Source: SHAN690 sp040221375 (GTDB taxonomy: Bacteria > Bacteroidota > Bacteroidia > Flavobacteriales_G > Salibacteraceae). From it: a stretch of 64,000 nt of DNA. The DNA lies in contig JAVKEP010000085.1 of assembly GCA_040221375.1 (NCBI GenBank), positions 62,001 through 126,000 of the forward strand, given 5' to 3'. The translations under genes were made by a program, and so were the position numbers. Positions within the stretch are counted from its first letter, which is position 1; the number at the start of each line of letters is the position of its first letter. The notes below the pieces were generated by a model, which saw only the letters and a program-made list of their open reading frames with translations, ran no database searches and was not told the DNA's origin. Shown piece by piece: positions 43,524 to 53,251 of this stretch.

Positions 43524-44741
43524 TTATTGTTGTTCGATCATTGAAATTTCGTTGCCTGTCAATTTTATTTCTTCAGCCATGCCCTCTTCTTCTGGCACGA
43601 GGGATTCGGCAAAAGTCTCTTGCTCGGTAATCCACTGTCGGTATACCTCCGGCTCTACAACCTTTATTACCATCTTCATGTTGTAGTGTGCAGCCCCACA
43701 TATTTTATTGCACAGCAACAAGTAATCAAAATCTGGATTGCCAGTTTTCTCGCGCATTTGCTCTGTAGTGAGTCGAGAAACAAAGTTCAACGTAGTGGTC
43801 ATTCCTGGCACGCAGTTCATTTGCGCCCTGAAATGCGGCATGTAGGCGCTATGAATGACATCTCGGCTCCTGAAAATGAACTCAACGCTTTCGCCGACAG
43901 GCAGGTAAAACTCTGTTTTGACCAAGATGTCGTCGTCTCCAGCAACGAGGGCTGCCGCTTCTAAGCCTTCAAACGAGCTGACCCGTGCGAGCTGTCGCTC
44001 TCTCTTTCCAATGGTTTCGAGTAGTTCTGCTTCCTTGAGGCCTCCCTTCGGTGCCGCTTCAAGTTGTTCTTTCAAGGAGGCAATGTCATCAGAGAGTTCT
44101 TGTTGCATGGCAGAAAGCGAACCGTCCGTAATTACACCCAATGGATTCGTTCCAGAGATCATGTTGTAGTTCGAAGCTCCCAATACGGAATCGGCACCAG
44201 AGTAGCGGGCCGTCCAATCAAACTGCTTAGGGTAGAGCTCAATGGTCAACGAACCTTCCGGTGCATCATCAGTGATTTCCAACCAAGCCTTGAGGCCGTA
44301 CACAATGATCACCGCCAAGAACACAGCGGGCACCGTCGTCCACAATAGCTCTAGCTTGTTGCTGTGGGTAAAGTAGGTTGCCTTTCGGTCGCTTGAGAAC
44401 GTGTATTTATACGCGAAGTAGAATAAGAAGACATGTGTAATCACGAACACTAGCGTGATGATCAAGAAATTGAAATTCAGGAGGTCGTCGAGAACCAATC
44501 CGTGCTCGGAAGCTGATTCTGGCAAAAAGTGTGGCGCATAGCGCACGTACAACCATGCAAAAAATGCGAAGTACCCAAACATAAAGAGCAGCATCATTTT
44601 TCCTTGATACTTGTTCTCTCCATCCGTAGGGACATACGAATCACCTCCCTTCAGCTTAGCTGTTCCTTCAAACACCCTCATCAACTGCCAAACGGCTAGA
44701 GATGCGAGTACAATTGCGACTATGATTAGAAACGTTACCAT
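43524..44741 (-). CDS. coxB: Cytochrome c oxidase subunit II with coiled-coil insertion
   Basis: 405 residues. An N-terminal signal-like helix and two further membrane helices precede the CuA cupredoxin domain: HSAYMPHFRAQMNCVPG supplies a His ligand, and LLCNKICGAAHYNMKM supplies two Cys, His and Met. The usual Glu is Lys, as is common in Bacteroidota. No CxxCH, so no fused cytochrome c. Between the strands after YSGADSVLG and the CuA core there is an insertion of roughly 60 residues rich in Glu, Lys, Leu and Gln (around residues 200-260) that should form a helical hairpin. Confidence 0.95.
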   Translation of the reverse strand: MVTFLIIVAIVLASLAVWQLMRVFEGTAKLKGGDSYVPTDGENKYQGKMMLLFMFGYFAFFAWLYVRYAPHFLPESASEHGLVLDDLLNFNFLIITLVFVITHVFLFYFAYKYTFSSDRKATYFTHSNKLELLWTTVPAVFLAVIIVYGLKAWLEITDDAPEGSLTIELYPKQFDWTARYSGADSVLGASNYNMISGTNPLGVITDGSLSAMQQELSDDIASLKEQLEAAPKGGLKEAELLETIGKRERQLARVSSFEGLEAAALVAGDDDILVKTEFYLPVGESVEFIFRSRDVIHSAYMPHFRAQMNCVPGMTTTLNFVSRLTTEQMREKTGNPDFDYLLLCNKICGAAHYNMKMVIKVVEPEVYRQWITEQETFAESLVPEEEGMAEEIKLTGNEISMIEQQ

Positions 44742-44764
44742 GTTCTCTATACTAGCGTTAATAG

Positions 44765-45970
44765 TTAATTAATGTGGTGATGGAGACTTTCTTCGACCAT
44801 TGGATGCCCTTTAGCGAGGAGAGCCCGCTTGGAAAGTGCATTCAAAACGATGTGCAAGAACAACCCGAGAAACCCGAGAAATGTTCCAATCTCTACCAAT
44901 CCAATCGTTCCGTGCTGCTTCATCACGCCTGGTGTAATAATCATGAATACATCCATCCAGTGTCCGAAGAAAATGATTACTCCAACGAATACCAAGAATC
45001 CCGCATTTCGCTTAGCGTCTTTAGACATCAACAGCAACATTGGGAAGATGAAATTAATCAAGAACGTACCCCAAAATAGCCAGGTGTAGTCGTTGATTCT
45101 TGCTTGGAAATACATCACTTCTTCAGGAATGTCTGAATACCAATAGAGCATAAACTGACAGAAAAACAGGTACGTCCACAAAAAACTGATGGCAAATACC
45201 CACTTGCCCATGTCGTGCATGTGGCTGTCGTTGACGAACTCCATCAACCCTTTGCTCTTTAGGTAAACCACCAACAATGTCATCATCACCATACCGCTGA
45301 TCCACATGCCAGAAAAGATGTACCATCCGTAGATGGTTGAGAACCAGTGCGTATCAATGCTCATGACCCAGTCCCAACTTGCTGTCACCGATGTGTATCC
45401 AAAGATCACGAGGAAGATGGCCGCTAGTGTTTTGTTCTTGTTGTAGAACTTCTTCGGGTCGTCGAGTGGTGCGTCTTCCATCAATGATCGCTTTCGGAAA
45501 AGCATAGTAAACCAGGCATACACTCCCAAATAGGCAAGCGTACGAATCCACCAGAATGGAAGGTTTAAGTACGGTTCCTTGTGCGCGATGATCTCGTCGT
45601 AATGAGGAGAAGCAGGATCGTACAATTCGTGATCCATCCAGTGGTACAGATGAAAGTCAAAGAGGTGCGCACTTGCCACAGCAAACACAACTAGCAAAGT
45701 AATCGCCCCGATGGGCATGTATGCCGCAACTGCCTCAAAAATGCGTTTCAGTACTGTAGGCCATCCAGATTCTGCCGCGTATTGCAGCGCGAGAAAGAAT
45801 GTACCCGACAGACCCACTCCAAAAAAGAAGAAACCACTGATAAAGATGCTGGTCCACACCCTGTTTCCAGCGTGATCACCACCAAAGAAGCCCAAAATGA
45901 TGGATAGTAAACCTATCGCCATCAATATGAACGTGGTCCTCTTGGCTCTACCTTCAAATGCGTATTCCAT
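44765..45970 (-). CDS. actF: Alternative Complex III subunit ActF
   Basis: 401 residues and about ten membrane helices, of the NrfD-like fold shared with ActC. In ACIII the two are pseudo-symmetric membrane subunits; ActC binds quinol, ActF completes the core. WMDVFMIITPGVMKQHG and IFFGHWMDVF near the C-terminus are family marks. 14 bp after actE. Confidence 0.93.
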   Translation of the reverse strand: MEYAFEGRAKRTTFILMAIGLLSIILGFFGGDHAGNRVWTSIFISGFFFFGVGLSGTFFLALQYAAESGWPTVLKRIFEAVAAYMPIGAITLLVVFAVASAHLFDFHLYHWMDHELYDPASPHYDEIIAHKEPYLNLPFWWIRTLAYLGVYAWFTMLFRKRSLMEDAPLDDPKKFYNKNKTLAAIFLVIFGYTSVTASWDWVMSIDTHWFSTIYGWYIFSGMWISGMVMMTLLVVYLKSKGLMEFVNDSHMHDMGKWVFAISFLWTYLFFCQFMLYWYSDIPEEVMYFQARINDYTWLFWGTFLINFIFPMLLLMSKDAKRNAGFLVFVGVIIFFGHWMDVFMIITPGVMKQHGTIGLVEIGTFLGFLGLFLHIVLNALSKRALLAKGHPMVEESLHHHIN

Positions 45971-45984
45971 AGTCGTGATTTCGT

Positions 45985-46644
45985 TTAGTTGTTCATTGCT
46001 GTTTCGTCCGACATAGCCTCTGCCGCAGCAGGAGCTTCTTCATTTGTCTCCTCTGATCCTTCCGCGCCTTCTTCTCCTTCCGGATTTTGAAGCGTTTGCA
46101 CGTACCGAATCACTTTCCAACGCTCTTCAACCGTCAATTGTGACGAGTGCGAACCCATCAGATTCTTTCCGTACGTAATGGAATGAAACATTTTGCCTTC
46201 TGGCAGCGTTTTCAAGGCCGCGCTGTTGTAAGCTGGGGGCGGTGGATGACCTCCTGCGGTAACCGTTGGGCCGTCTCCTGCTCCTTCCTTGCCGTGGCAG
46301 TGAAGGCAGTACTTTGTATAGATCTCTTTTCCGTCAGCGACTACGCCCTCATCAGTTCCAAACGGATTGACGAGGAGTGCTCCAGCCTTTTCGTATCCTT
46401 CGTTGGTATTGGGAATGCCGTAAGGCGTATATCCGCGTGGAATGGTTCCTTCGACCGGCTTGCGCGCCTCCATGCTGTCTGCATAATTGCTGTTACCGGA
46501 ATAGGGCTCAAGAGCTGGCGTTCGATACATATCAGGCATGTATTCGATTCCTGGGCTCTGCGGTGTATTGCCACATGACACGAAAAACAAAGCCATCGCG
46601 ATCAGGGCAACATGTGTTAGCGAATGTAGGTTCATCTTTTTCAT
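45985..46644 (-). CDS. actE: ACIII monohaem cytochrome c lipoprotein ActE
   Basis: 219 residues. Lipoprotein signal ending LFFVSC (Cys24). One haem site CLHCHGKEGAGDGP; axial Met probably in the ..GSHSSQLT/..KNLMG region. The N-terminal PDMYRTPALEPYSGN segment is conserved. The C-terminal tail is a long acidic Glu/Ala stretch. ActE carries electrons from the Fe-S chain of the complex towards the oxidase. Confidence 0.93.
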   Translation of the reverse strand: MKKMNLHSLTHVALIAMALFFVSCGNTPQSPGIEYMPDMYRTPALEPYSGNSNYADSMEARKPVEGTIPRGYTPYGIPNTNEGYEKAGALLVNPFGTDEGVVADGKEIYTKYCLHCHGKEGAGDGPTVTAGGHPPPPAYNSAALKTLPEGKMFHSITYGKNLMGSHSSQLTVEERWKVIRYVQTLQNPEGEEGAEGSEETNEEAPAAAEAMSDETAMNN

Positions 46645-46646
46645 GC

Positions 46647-47171
46647 CTATTTTTCAAAGATTTCAACTGGGTTGGTCGCTTGCAATACGGTGCGAATCTC
46701 ATCATCCGACATTCCCGCATTCTCCTCACGGTCGATTTCAATGGCGAAATGATCATCCGTCGTACGAGGATGCGGATTTCTCGCCTTCATTCCAGGCAAG
46801 GTCTTGTTTCTGATCAAATAAGTAATCGCCATTCCATGTGCGGCGCACAAAACTGTAAACTCAAACGTGATTGGAATAAACGCCGGCAAGTTCTGATACA
46901 AGAAATTATTCGGCTTACCTCCAATGTTCATCGGCCAATCTTGGATCATAAAGAACCACAGGCCAATCAATGCCAATGTCAAAGCTGTCATTCCGTAAAG
47001 GAAAGCGGTAATAGCTAACCTTGTCCACTTGATGCCCAATACGTTCTCCAAGCCATGGATCGGGAACGGAGAGTAAACATCTTTAATGCGAATGTTTTTA
47101 GATAGGATGCTCTTGGCACCATCTACCATTACTTCGTCATCGTTGTAAAGTGCATAAATCGCCTTACTCAT
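46647..47171 (-). CDS. actD: ACIII subunit ActD (DUF3341)
   Basis: 174 residues from ATG 47171 (MSKAIYALYNDDEVM); the longer frame overlaps actC. Two membrane helices (around 60-80 and 100-125) and the family motif KDVYSPFPIHGLENVLGI. It makes the peripheral membrane subunit between ActC and ActF, and its position in the operon agrees. Confidence 0.92.
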   Translation of the reverse strand: MSKAIYALYNDDEVMVDGAKSILSKNIRIKDVYSPFPIHGLENVLGIKWTRLAITAFLYGMTALTLALIGLWFFMIQDWPMNIGGKPNNFLYQNLPAFIPITFEFTVLCAAHGMAITYLIRNKTLPGMKARNPHPRTTDDHFAIEIDREENAGMSDDEIRTVLQATNPVEIFEK

Positions 47172-47172
47172 T

Positions 47173-48543
47173 TTAGTGTTGCTTTTTATAGTTCTCACCA
47201 GAAGACTTAAGGATTGACTTCAGTTCATTCAACGCCAACACTGGGAAGAATCGACTGAACAAGAGAAATAATGTAAAGAAAATTCCAATGGTGCCTAGGA
47301 AGATTCCGATATCCACAAACGTTGGGTGAAACATGCTCCAACTCGATGGAACATAGTCACGGTGCAAAGAAGTAACGATGATTACGAATCGCTCAAACCA
47401 CATGCCCACGTTCACGAAGATCGAAAGGACAAAAGATGCGATTAAGCTCCTACGGATTTTTTTAAACCAGAAGAGTTGAGGAGTAATTACGTTGCATGTC
47501 ATCATAGACCAATACGCCCACCAATAAGGACCTGTGGCTCGATTCAAAAACGCATATCCTTCGTACTCCACGCCCGAATACCAAGAGATAAACAGCTCAG
47601 AGAGATAGGCTACGCCGACCATCGAACCTGTGATCACGATTACGATGTTCATGTATTCAGCGTGCTGTACCGTGATGTAAGACTCCAAACTCAGCACCTT
47701 TCTCGCCATGAGAAGCAAGGTTTGAACCATTGCAAATCCAGAGAAAATCGCTCCGGCGACGAAATAGGGTGGAAAGATCGTAGTGTGCCAACCCGGAATG
47801 ACCGAAGTAGCAAAGTCCATAGATACAATGGAGTGAACAGAGAACACAAGTGGAGTAGCAAGTCCAGCCAACACTAGAGAAACCTCCTCAAAACGAATCC
47901 ACGCCTTGGCATTTCCTGTCCAACCGAAGCTCAAAACTCCGTAGGCCATTTTCGAAATCGGCTTCACCGCACGGTCACGAATGGTCGCGAAATCTGGAAT
48001 CAATCCAATGTACCAGAATACCAATGACACCGAGAAATAGGTAGAGATCGCAAAAACGTCCCAAAGCAATGGTGAGTTAAAGTTCACCCACAACGATCCA
48101 AACTGATTCGGAAGTGGAAATACCCAATACGCCATCCAGATTCGACCCATGTGAATGCCGGGAAACAATGCCGCCATGATTACGGCGAAAATCGTCATCG
48201 CTTCAGCAGATCGGTTGATGGCCATTCTCCATTTCTGTCGGAACAATAAAAGAACCGCAGAGATCAAGGTACCTGCGTGACCAATACCCACCCACCAAAC
48301 GAAGTTGGTGATATCCCATGCCCAGGCGACCGTGGTATTCAATCCCCACGTACCAATTCCTCGGCCAATGGTATAGAGTATACAACCTACACCCCAAAGG
48401 GCAACCATTACTGACAGGGAGAAAACGATGTACCAATACTTATTGGCCTTGCCTTCTACCGGAGCACATACATCTTCGGTGATGTCGTGATAGCTCTTGT
48501 CACCTAAAATGAGTGGCTCTCTTATCGCTGATTCTCTTTGCAT
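47173..48543 (-). CDS. actC: ACIII quinol-oxidising membrane subunit ActC
   Basis: 456 residues, NrfD/PsrC family, with about ten helices. Motifs include the N-terminal GDKSYHDITEDVCAPVEG, TNFVWWVGIGHAGTLISAVLLL and SVHSIVSMDFATSVIPGWH. In ACIII this subunit binds menaquinol near the B2 iron-sulfur chain. It is 25 bp after actB and 1 bp before actD. Confidence 0.95.
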   Translation of the reverse strand: MQRESAIREPLILGDKSYHDITEDVCAPVEGKANKYWYIVFSLSVMVALWGVGCILYTIGRGIGTWGLNTTVAWAWDITNFVWWVGIGHAGTLISAVLLLFRQKWRMAINRSAEAMTIFAVIMAALFPGIHMGRIWMAYWVFPLPNQFGSLWVNFNSPLLWDVFAISTYFSVSLVFWYIGLIPDFATIRDRAVKPISKMAYGVLSFGWTGNAKAWIRFEEVSLVLAGLATPLVFSVHSIVSMDFATSVIPGWHTTIFPPYFVAGAIFSGFAMVQTLLLMARKVLSLESYITVQHAEYMNIVIVITGSMVGVAYLSELFISWYSGVEYEGYAFLNRATGPYWWAYWSMMTCNVITPQLFWFKKIRRSLIASFVLSIFVNVGMWFERFVIIVTSLHRDYVPSSWSMFHPTFVDIGIFLGTIGIFFTLFLLFSRFFPVLALNELKSILKSSGENYKKQH

Positions 48544-48568
48544 AAGAACGTGTTAATTCAAATTAGCT

Positions 48569-51500
48569 TCAAGCAGTGTGATCTGCCTTGTGTTCTGAGT
48601 TTCTTACTTTGGTTTGATACCAAACGTTGGGCTTCACACCCACTTCTTCAAGCAAGTGGTAAGCACGATCGTTCATGGCCTGAGAACGCACCTTAGACTC
48701 CTTGTCGTTAATGTCACCGAAGGCGATGGCATTGGTAGGACATGCAGAAGCACATGCGGTCTGAATCGATCCATCATTAACTGGCGTACCTGCTTTCTTA
48801 GCGTCCAATTTACCTGCTTGAACGCGCTGAACGCACAAGCTACACTTCTCCATTACCCCACGTGACCGCACTACAACATCTGGGTTCAATACCATGCGTG
48901 CAAGGTTGTCTTGGGATGGATTCACGTCGGTGAATTTGCTGTCGCCTACGTAGTTAAACCAGTTGAATCGACGTACTTTATACGGACAGTTGTTCGCACA
49001 GTAGCGGGTACCGATGCAACGGTTGTAAGTCATCTGGTTGTATCCCTCATCGCTGTGCGTTGTTGCCGCTACTGGACACACCGTCTCGCACGGGGCGTGA
49101 TTACAATGCTGACACATAACCGGCATGTAGCCAACTTCAGGATACTCTGAAGGCACTTCCATTGCGTGGTAATCCTTGTCTTGGTTGATGTCACCATGCA
49201 CATCCGGATCAGCATCGCTGCTGTAGTATCTGTCGATTCGGATCCAGCTCATGGAGCGGGTACGATTCACTTCATCCTTTCCAACTACTGGAACGTTGTT
49301 CTCTGAATGACAAGCGGTAACACAAGCGCTGCATCCGATGCAGGTGCTCAAGTCGATTGACAATCCCCAACGGTGACCGAGGTCAATGTCATGCTCTGCC
49401 CATAGGTCGAGCTTGTCCATGGTTACCTTTTCGCCATAAGCATTGCTCAACGTCTCAACCGGATTCCAGTGCTCGCGTCCTTCTGACTTGAACTCTGAAT
49501 AGGTCGTTTCATTCAAAATTTTACGACCCATCATCGTGTGTTGCGTCTGGGTCGAAGCAATGTTGTAGCGTCGTTCGATTTTCTCGATGGTTACAGGCGC
49601 ATTGTACTGAACAAATCCGTTGTTCACAGGTAGCATAGCAAAGCCATTCTCACCGATGAGTCGATCTCCTTCATACCCTTTTCCATAACCGAGGGCTATG
49701 CCAATGGTACCACGCTTTTGGCCTGGAACCGCAACTACTGGAAGCTCTACTGAAGACCCGTTTACGGTTACCCGTACCATACCAGCGCGCTGTTGTTCAC
49801 CCATCAGGGTGTTTAACTGGAAGGCATCGCTTGCCATATCCGCAGGGTTCATGGTAACGTATTGGTCCCACACAACCTTGGTCACTGGATCAGGCAGTTC
49901 TTGCAGCCAAGGGTTGTCTGCATTCACGCCAATTCCGATCGAAGTCTTTACGTAAAAGGCGACTTCCCAATCCTCCGAAGGCTTGTTCAACGACGCCGAT
50001 GCGTTGGCGACTGCCTCTGGATTGAAGCTTGGTGCAATCGCCATTTCTGGCATGGCCATTACGCCGACACCATCTTGAATTGACTTGTTCCATTTGCTGG
50101 CGAAAATCACAGAAGCGTCATCCTCGGCAGTAGCTTCTACATCCCAATGACGCTTGAGCATATCGTAATACGTATCGGTAGCACCCATCCAAGTTAGGAT
50201 GGAGTCTTGCCACTGGCGTGTATTGTAAATCGGATTGATGGTCGGCTGTGCGAAGCTGATCTCAGTTCCAATTGGGTTGGCATCGTTCCAACTTTCGAGG
50301 AAGTGGTGCACCGGACAGATGTACTTTGCTCCTTGTGAGGTGACGTCAGGTTTTTCGGCGAATGAAACTACGTGCTTCACCTTGGCCATCGCGTCAGAGA
50401 AACCCCATGCAGAAGGCATCGTATAGGCTGGATCTGCATCCATAACGAAGAGCACATCCACCGAACCGGCATTCATCTCTGCTATTAAAGAGGCCGCTGC
50501 GGTGTCGCTTCCTTTGCGCAAGTGGGTGGCATTACCAAAATCTATCGTAGAACCAAAGTTTTCGAGTAGTTCGTTGATTCCATTGACGACTGCCTGAACA
50601 TTAGGGTCGTTCGAGTCAGAAATTACAATTCCTTTTCCTTTCGCGGCGACCAACTTAGCTGCGGCGTCTTTCAATTTACCCTCGACGTTGTTATCGTCGC
50701 TGGCCAGTGCTGCATTTATAGTTCCGGTCTTCCCCAACATACCTGCAACGGCATTTCCGAGGATGGCAACGGCAGCTGCGTGTTCTGAAGGCCTGATTGC
50801 CCCCCTTACGTCGGCGTTCGATCCCGTTGTCGACATCACCGTTTCAAACTGGTAATGCTTACTCATCTCGCCTTCGGGATTGCGACCTTTGGCGTAGTCT
50901 CGGGCATATCCAATCGGATTGATCCAGTTCACCAAGAAATCAGCACCAAAGCTCACGATCACCTTGGCTTTGTCGAATCGATATCCGGGAATGGCTTCAA
51001 TTCCATGCGTATTCTTATTCGCCTGGATCATTGCGGCAGACGATACCGGATCGTACATAACATGCTTCACAGACGTAGAGGCAGGAGCCAAATCCTCACT
51101 GGCATCGCTTGAGGAAGTTCCGCTTTCCATCCACGTTGTAAACTGATCGATCAACGCGGCGGACGACGGGCTAATCATCGTGGAAGACAAGAAACGAACG
51201 TTTCCGCCGTTGTTTTTTACCGAATTCAACATTCCAGCAATCTCACCGTCCACGGTTGACCAATCGGTTGATTGTCCTTCCTTCAGAGGCCCTGAGAACC
51301 TGCGCTTGTTGTACAGCGAAAGAATGGAAGAGTTCACACGGGCACTGACGCCACCTTGAGTGGTTTTCGAAAGCTTGTTTCCCTCGATGTGAATTGGCCG
51401 ACCTTCTCTCGTCTTGACCAAGATGCTCGCGTAATCGTAGCCATCGAAGTGGGTTGACGCGTAGTGATTTGCAATGCCAGGCATCACCTCATCCGGTTTC

Positions 51501-51742
51501 ACGACGTAAGGCAAGCTCTTCACTACGGGGGTTTCACATGCTGCGAGCGTCGCTGCCGTAATTCCAAACCCCATGAATTTCAAGAAATCCCTTCGACTCG
51601 TATTGGTCGAATCGAGATCCTTATTTGACAGGAACTTATCGATAGGCAATTCTTCAGAGAACTCCTTATCTGCGTTCTTTACAAACGCAGGATCTTTCTC
51701 AAGCTCCTCCGTTCCTCTCCAGTATACTTTGTTATTACTCAT
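48569..51742 (-). CDS. actB: ACIII iron-sulfur subunit ActB
   Basis: 1057 residues from ATG 51742 (MSNNKVYWRG); the frame to 51751 starts at TTG. A Tat-type twin arginine (TSRRDFLKFMGFG) is followed by Ala-Ala-Cys, so it is exported folded and possibly lipidated. The long middle is the molybdopterin-oxidoreductase-like B1 domain, which binds no cofactor in known ACIII. The C-terminal B2 domain carries four cluster motifs: CIGCSACVTAC, CQHCNHAPCETVCP, CIGTRYCANNCP, and CSLCVQRV...CASACP. It passes electrons from ActC to ActA/ActE. Confidence 0.96.
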   Translation of the reverse strand: MSNNKVYWRGTEELEKDPAFVKNADKEFSEELPIDKFLSNKDLDSTNTSRRDFLKFMGFGITAATLAACETPVVKSLPYVVKPDEVMPGIANHYASTHFDGYDYASILVKTREGRPIHIEGNKLSKTTQGGVSARVNSSILSLYNKRRFSGPLKEGQSTDWSTVDGEIAGMLNSVKNNGGNVRFLSSTMISPSSAALIDQFTTWMESGTSSSDASEDLAPASTSVKHVMYDPVSSAAMIQANKNTHGIEAIPGYRFDKAKVIVSFGADFLVNWINPIGYARDYAKGRNPEGEMSKHYQFETVMSTTGSNADVRGAIRPSEHAAAVAILGNAVAGMLGKTGTINAALASDDNNVEGKLKDAAAKLVAAKGKGIVISDSNDPNVQAVVNGINELLENFGSTIDFGNATHLRKGSDTAAASLIAEMNAGSVDVLFVMDADPAYTMPSAWGFSDAMAKVKHVVSFAEKPDVTSQGAKYICPVHHFLESWNDANPIGTEISFAQPTINPIYNTRQWQDSILTWMGATDTYYDMLKRHWDVEATAEDDASVIFASKWNKSIQDGVGVMAMPEMAIAPSFNPEAVANASASLNKPSEDWEVAFYVKTSIGIGVNADNPWLQELPDPVTKVVWDQYVTMNPADMASDAFQLNTLMGEQQRAGMVRVTVNGSSVELPVVAVPGQKRGTIGIALGYGKGYEGDRLIGENGFAMLPVNNGFVQYNAPVTIEKIERRYNIASTQTQHTMMGRKILNETTYSEFKSEGREHWNPVETLSNAYGEKVTMDKLDLWAEHDIDLGHRWGLSIDLSTCIGCSACVTACHSENNVPVVGKDEVNRTRSMSWIRIDRYYSSDADPDVHGDINQDKDYHAMEVPSEYPEVGYMPVMCQHCNHAPCETVCPVAATTHSDEGYNQMTYNRCIGTRYCANNCPYKVRRFNWFNYVGDSKFTDVNPSQDNLARMVLNPDVVVRSRGVMEKCSLCVQRVQAGKLDAKKAGTPVNDGSIQTACASACPTNAIAFGDINDKESKVRSQAMNDRAYHLLEEVGVKPNVWYQTKVRNSEHKADHTA

Positions 51743-51759
51743 AGTGATCAATCACACGA

Positions 51760-53031
51760 TTAATAGTGACACTTAACACATTCGAGTCCTCCGATGTGCT
51801 CTACTGTAAATGTTTCGAGGCCCTCGCCTTTGTATTTCTCAACAAGATCCTCATGGATCGATTCGTAGTATCCGTTTCCGTCCATGCTTACGTTGGTTTC
51901 GCGGTGGCAATTCACACACCAGCCCATGGTAAGTTCAGCGTACTGATAGACTTCGTCCATTTCTTCAATGGGACCATGACAGGTCTGGCATTCTTGCTTT
52001 CCAACCACAACGTGTTGGCTGTGATTGAAGTAAACAAAGTCTTGCAGGTTATGAATACGTACCCATTCCACCGGCTTTTGCTCATAGCCTTCGACGTACT
52101 GCAGTTTATCAGGATCCCATCCAATGGCATCGTAGATCTTTGCAATCTCTTTAGTACCAGATACTTTCCCCTCTTGCACACCCATATGACAATTCATGCA
52201 AATGTTGAGGGAAGGTATGCCAGCTGCTTTTCCTTTCTCGGCTGAATTATGGCAGTAAACGCAGTTGATGCCGTTCTGGCCTGCGTGAATTTTATGAGAG
52301 AACCAAATCGGTTGTTGTGGCTGATATCCTTGGTAAACACCTACACCGCTCACCCAGTCCCATCCCAAAACGCAGATGTAAGAAGTGAGCATCAAAAATA
52401 CTACCACCGTTACGGCTCGGTTCTTAACGAAGAACCCGATGAACTCGCCCAACATATCTTTTGACGAAGTGGTCTCTTCACCATCACTTTCTCGGTTGAG
52501 TGTTTCAAGGTTTTTGTTGACTCCCCACAAGACTCTGAACACAACGAACAACACAACTGCGATGAGGATCAACCACAGCGTCGGATCTCCAGATCCTTCT
52601 CCTGAGTCCCCTCCAGCTCCAGCTTCTCCACCGGCCTGCGCCACTGGAACCTCTGGCTGCCAATTGTCAATGTAATCCAATACCGCTAGCACCTCGCTCG
52701 AAGAGAGGGCCATAGGGGTCATGACACTTTTATTGTATTCATCAAACAACTGCTTGGCATACGCATCGTTCGTTTCCTTCATGTAGCCTTGGGAGTTCTT
52801 CACCCAAGCAATGAGCGCATCATCGCTGCCGGTGCGTTCAGCCCAACGAGCTCGCGCGCCTTGAAGGGCAGGACCAACAAGTTTCTTGTCGATCTTATGA
52901 CAGGCAGTACAATTGGCTTTGAAGATAGCTTCGCCTTCTTGAGCAAAAGCTGGCGATGACATTAGGAGCAGAGACATTACGCCCGTAACAAAGAGTAAAT
53001 TCCTTGTTAAGCTCACCCACGTATTTCGCAT
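51760..53031 (-). CDS. actA: ACIII multihaem cytochrome ActA with extra N-terminal cytochrome domain
   Basis: 423 residues. Six CxxCH motifs are visible: CTACHK in an N-terminal cytochrome c class I domain (about 35-135), then CVYCHN, CMNCHM, CQTCHG, CVNCHR and CVKCHY in the pentahaem part. Between them, a linker rich in Gly/Glu and two hydrophobic segments (LWLILIAVVLFVVF and a second around residue 210) lie before the multihaem domain. So the usual pentahaem ActA carries a fused monohaem domain, a form I believe is found in other Bacteroidota. First gene of the operon, with its own promoter. Confidence 0.94.
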   Translation of the reverse strand: MRNTWVSLTRNLLFVTGVMSLLLMSSPAFAQEGEAIFKANCTACHKIDKKLVGPALQGARARWAERTGSDDALIAWVKNSQGYMKETNDAYAKQLFDEYNKSVMTPMALSSSEVLAVLDYIDNWQPEVPVAQAGGEAGAGGDSGEGSGDPTLWLILIAVVLFVVFRVLWGVNKNLETLNRESDGEETTSSKDMLGEFIGFFVKNRAVTVVVFLMLTSYICVLGWDWVSGVGVYQGYQPQQPIWFSHKIHAGQNGINCVYCHNSAEKGKAAGIPSLNICMNCHMGVQEGKVSGTKEIAKIYDAIGWDPDKLQYVEGYEQKPVEWVRIHNLQDFVYFNHSQHVVVGKQECQTCHGPIEEMDEVYQYAELTMGWCVNCHRETNVSMDGNGYYESIHEDLVEKYKGEGLETFTVEHIGGLECVKCHY

Positions 53032-53077
53032 AGATTCTTTCAGTTTTCGTTGTAAAAGGGTGGTCAGAAAGCGGTGG

Positions 53078-53085
53078 CAAATTTA
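53078..53085 (-). promoter_or_regulatory. Candidate -7 element for the act-cox operon
   Basis: TAAATTTG on the minus strand, full TAnnTTTG match, 46 nt before the actA ATG (53031). The 220-bp AT-rich gap to the next start (53252) holds no gene. A weak plus-strand TTACTTTG (53164-53171) could serve the divergent SPOR gene. Confidence 0.45.
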
Positions 53086-53251
53086 GAAGAATGGGTGTAT
53101 AGGCGTTAACATTTGTTTAAAAATCGGGGTGTGCCTATCAATTTAAAATCATTCTATATAACCTTACTTTGTGGCTGATATTCAATTACTTATGCCATTA
53201 CTACTTTCCAATGAAAAGCATAAAATTCTGGTTCAGAGTAACTTCGCCTTT

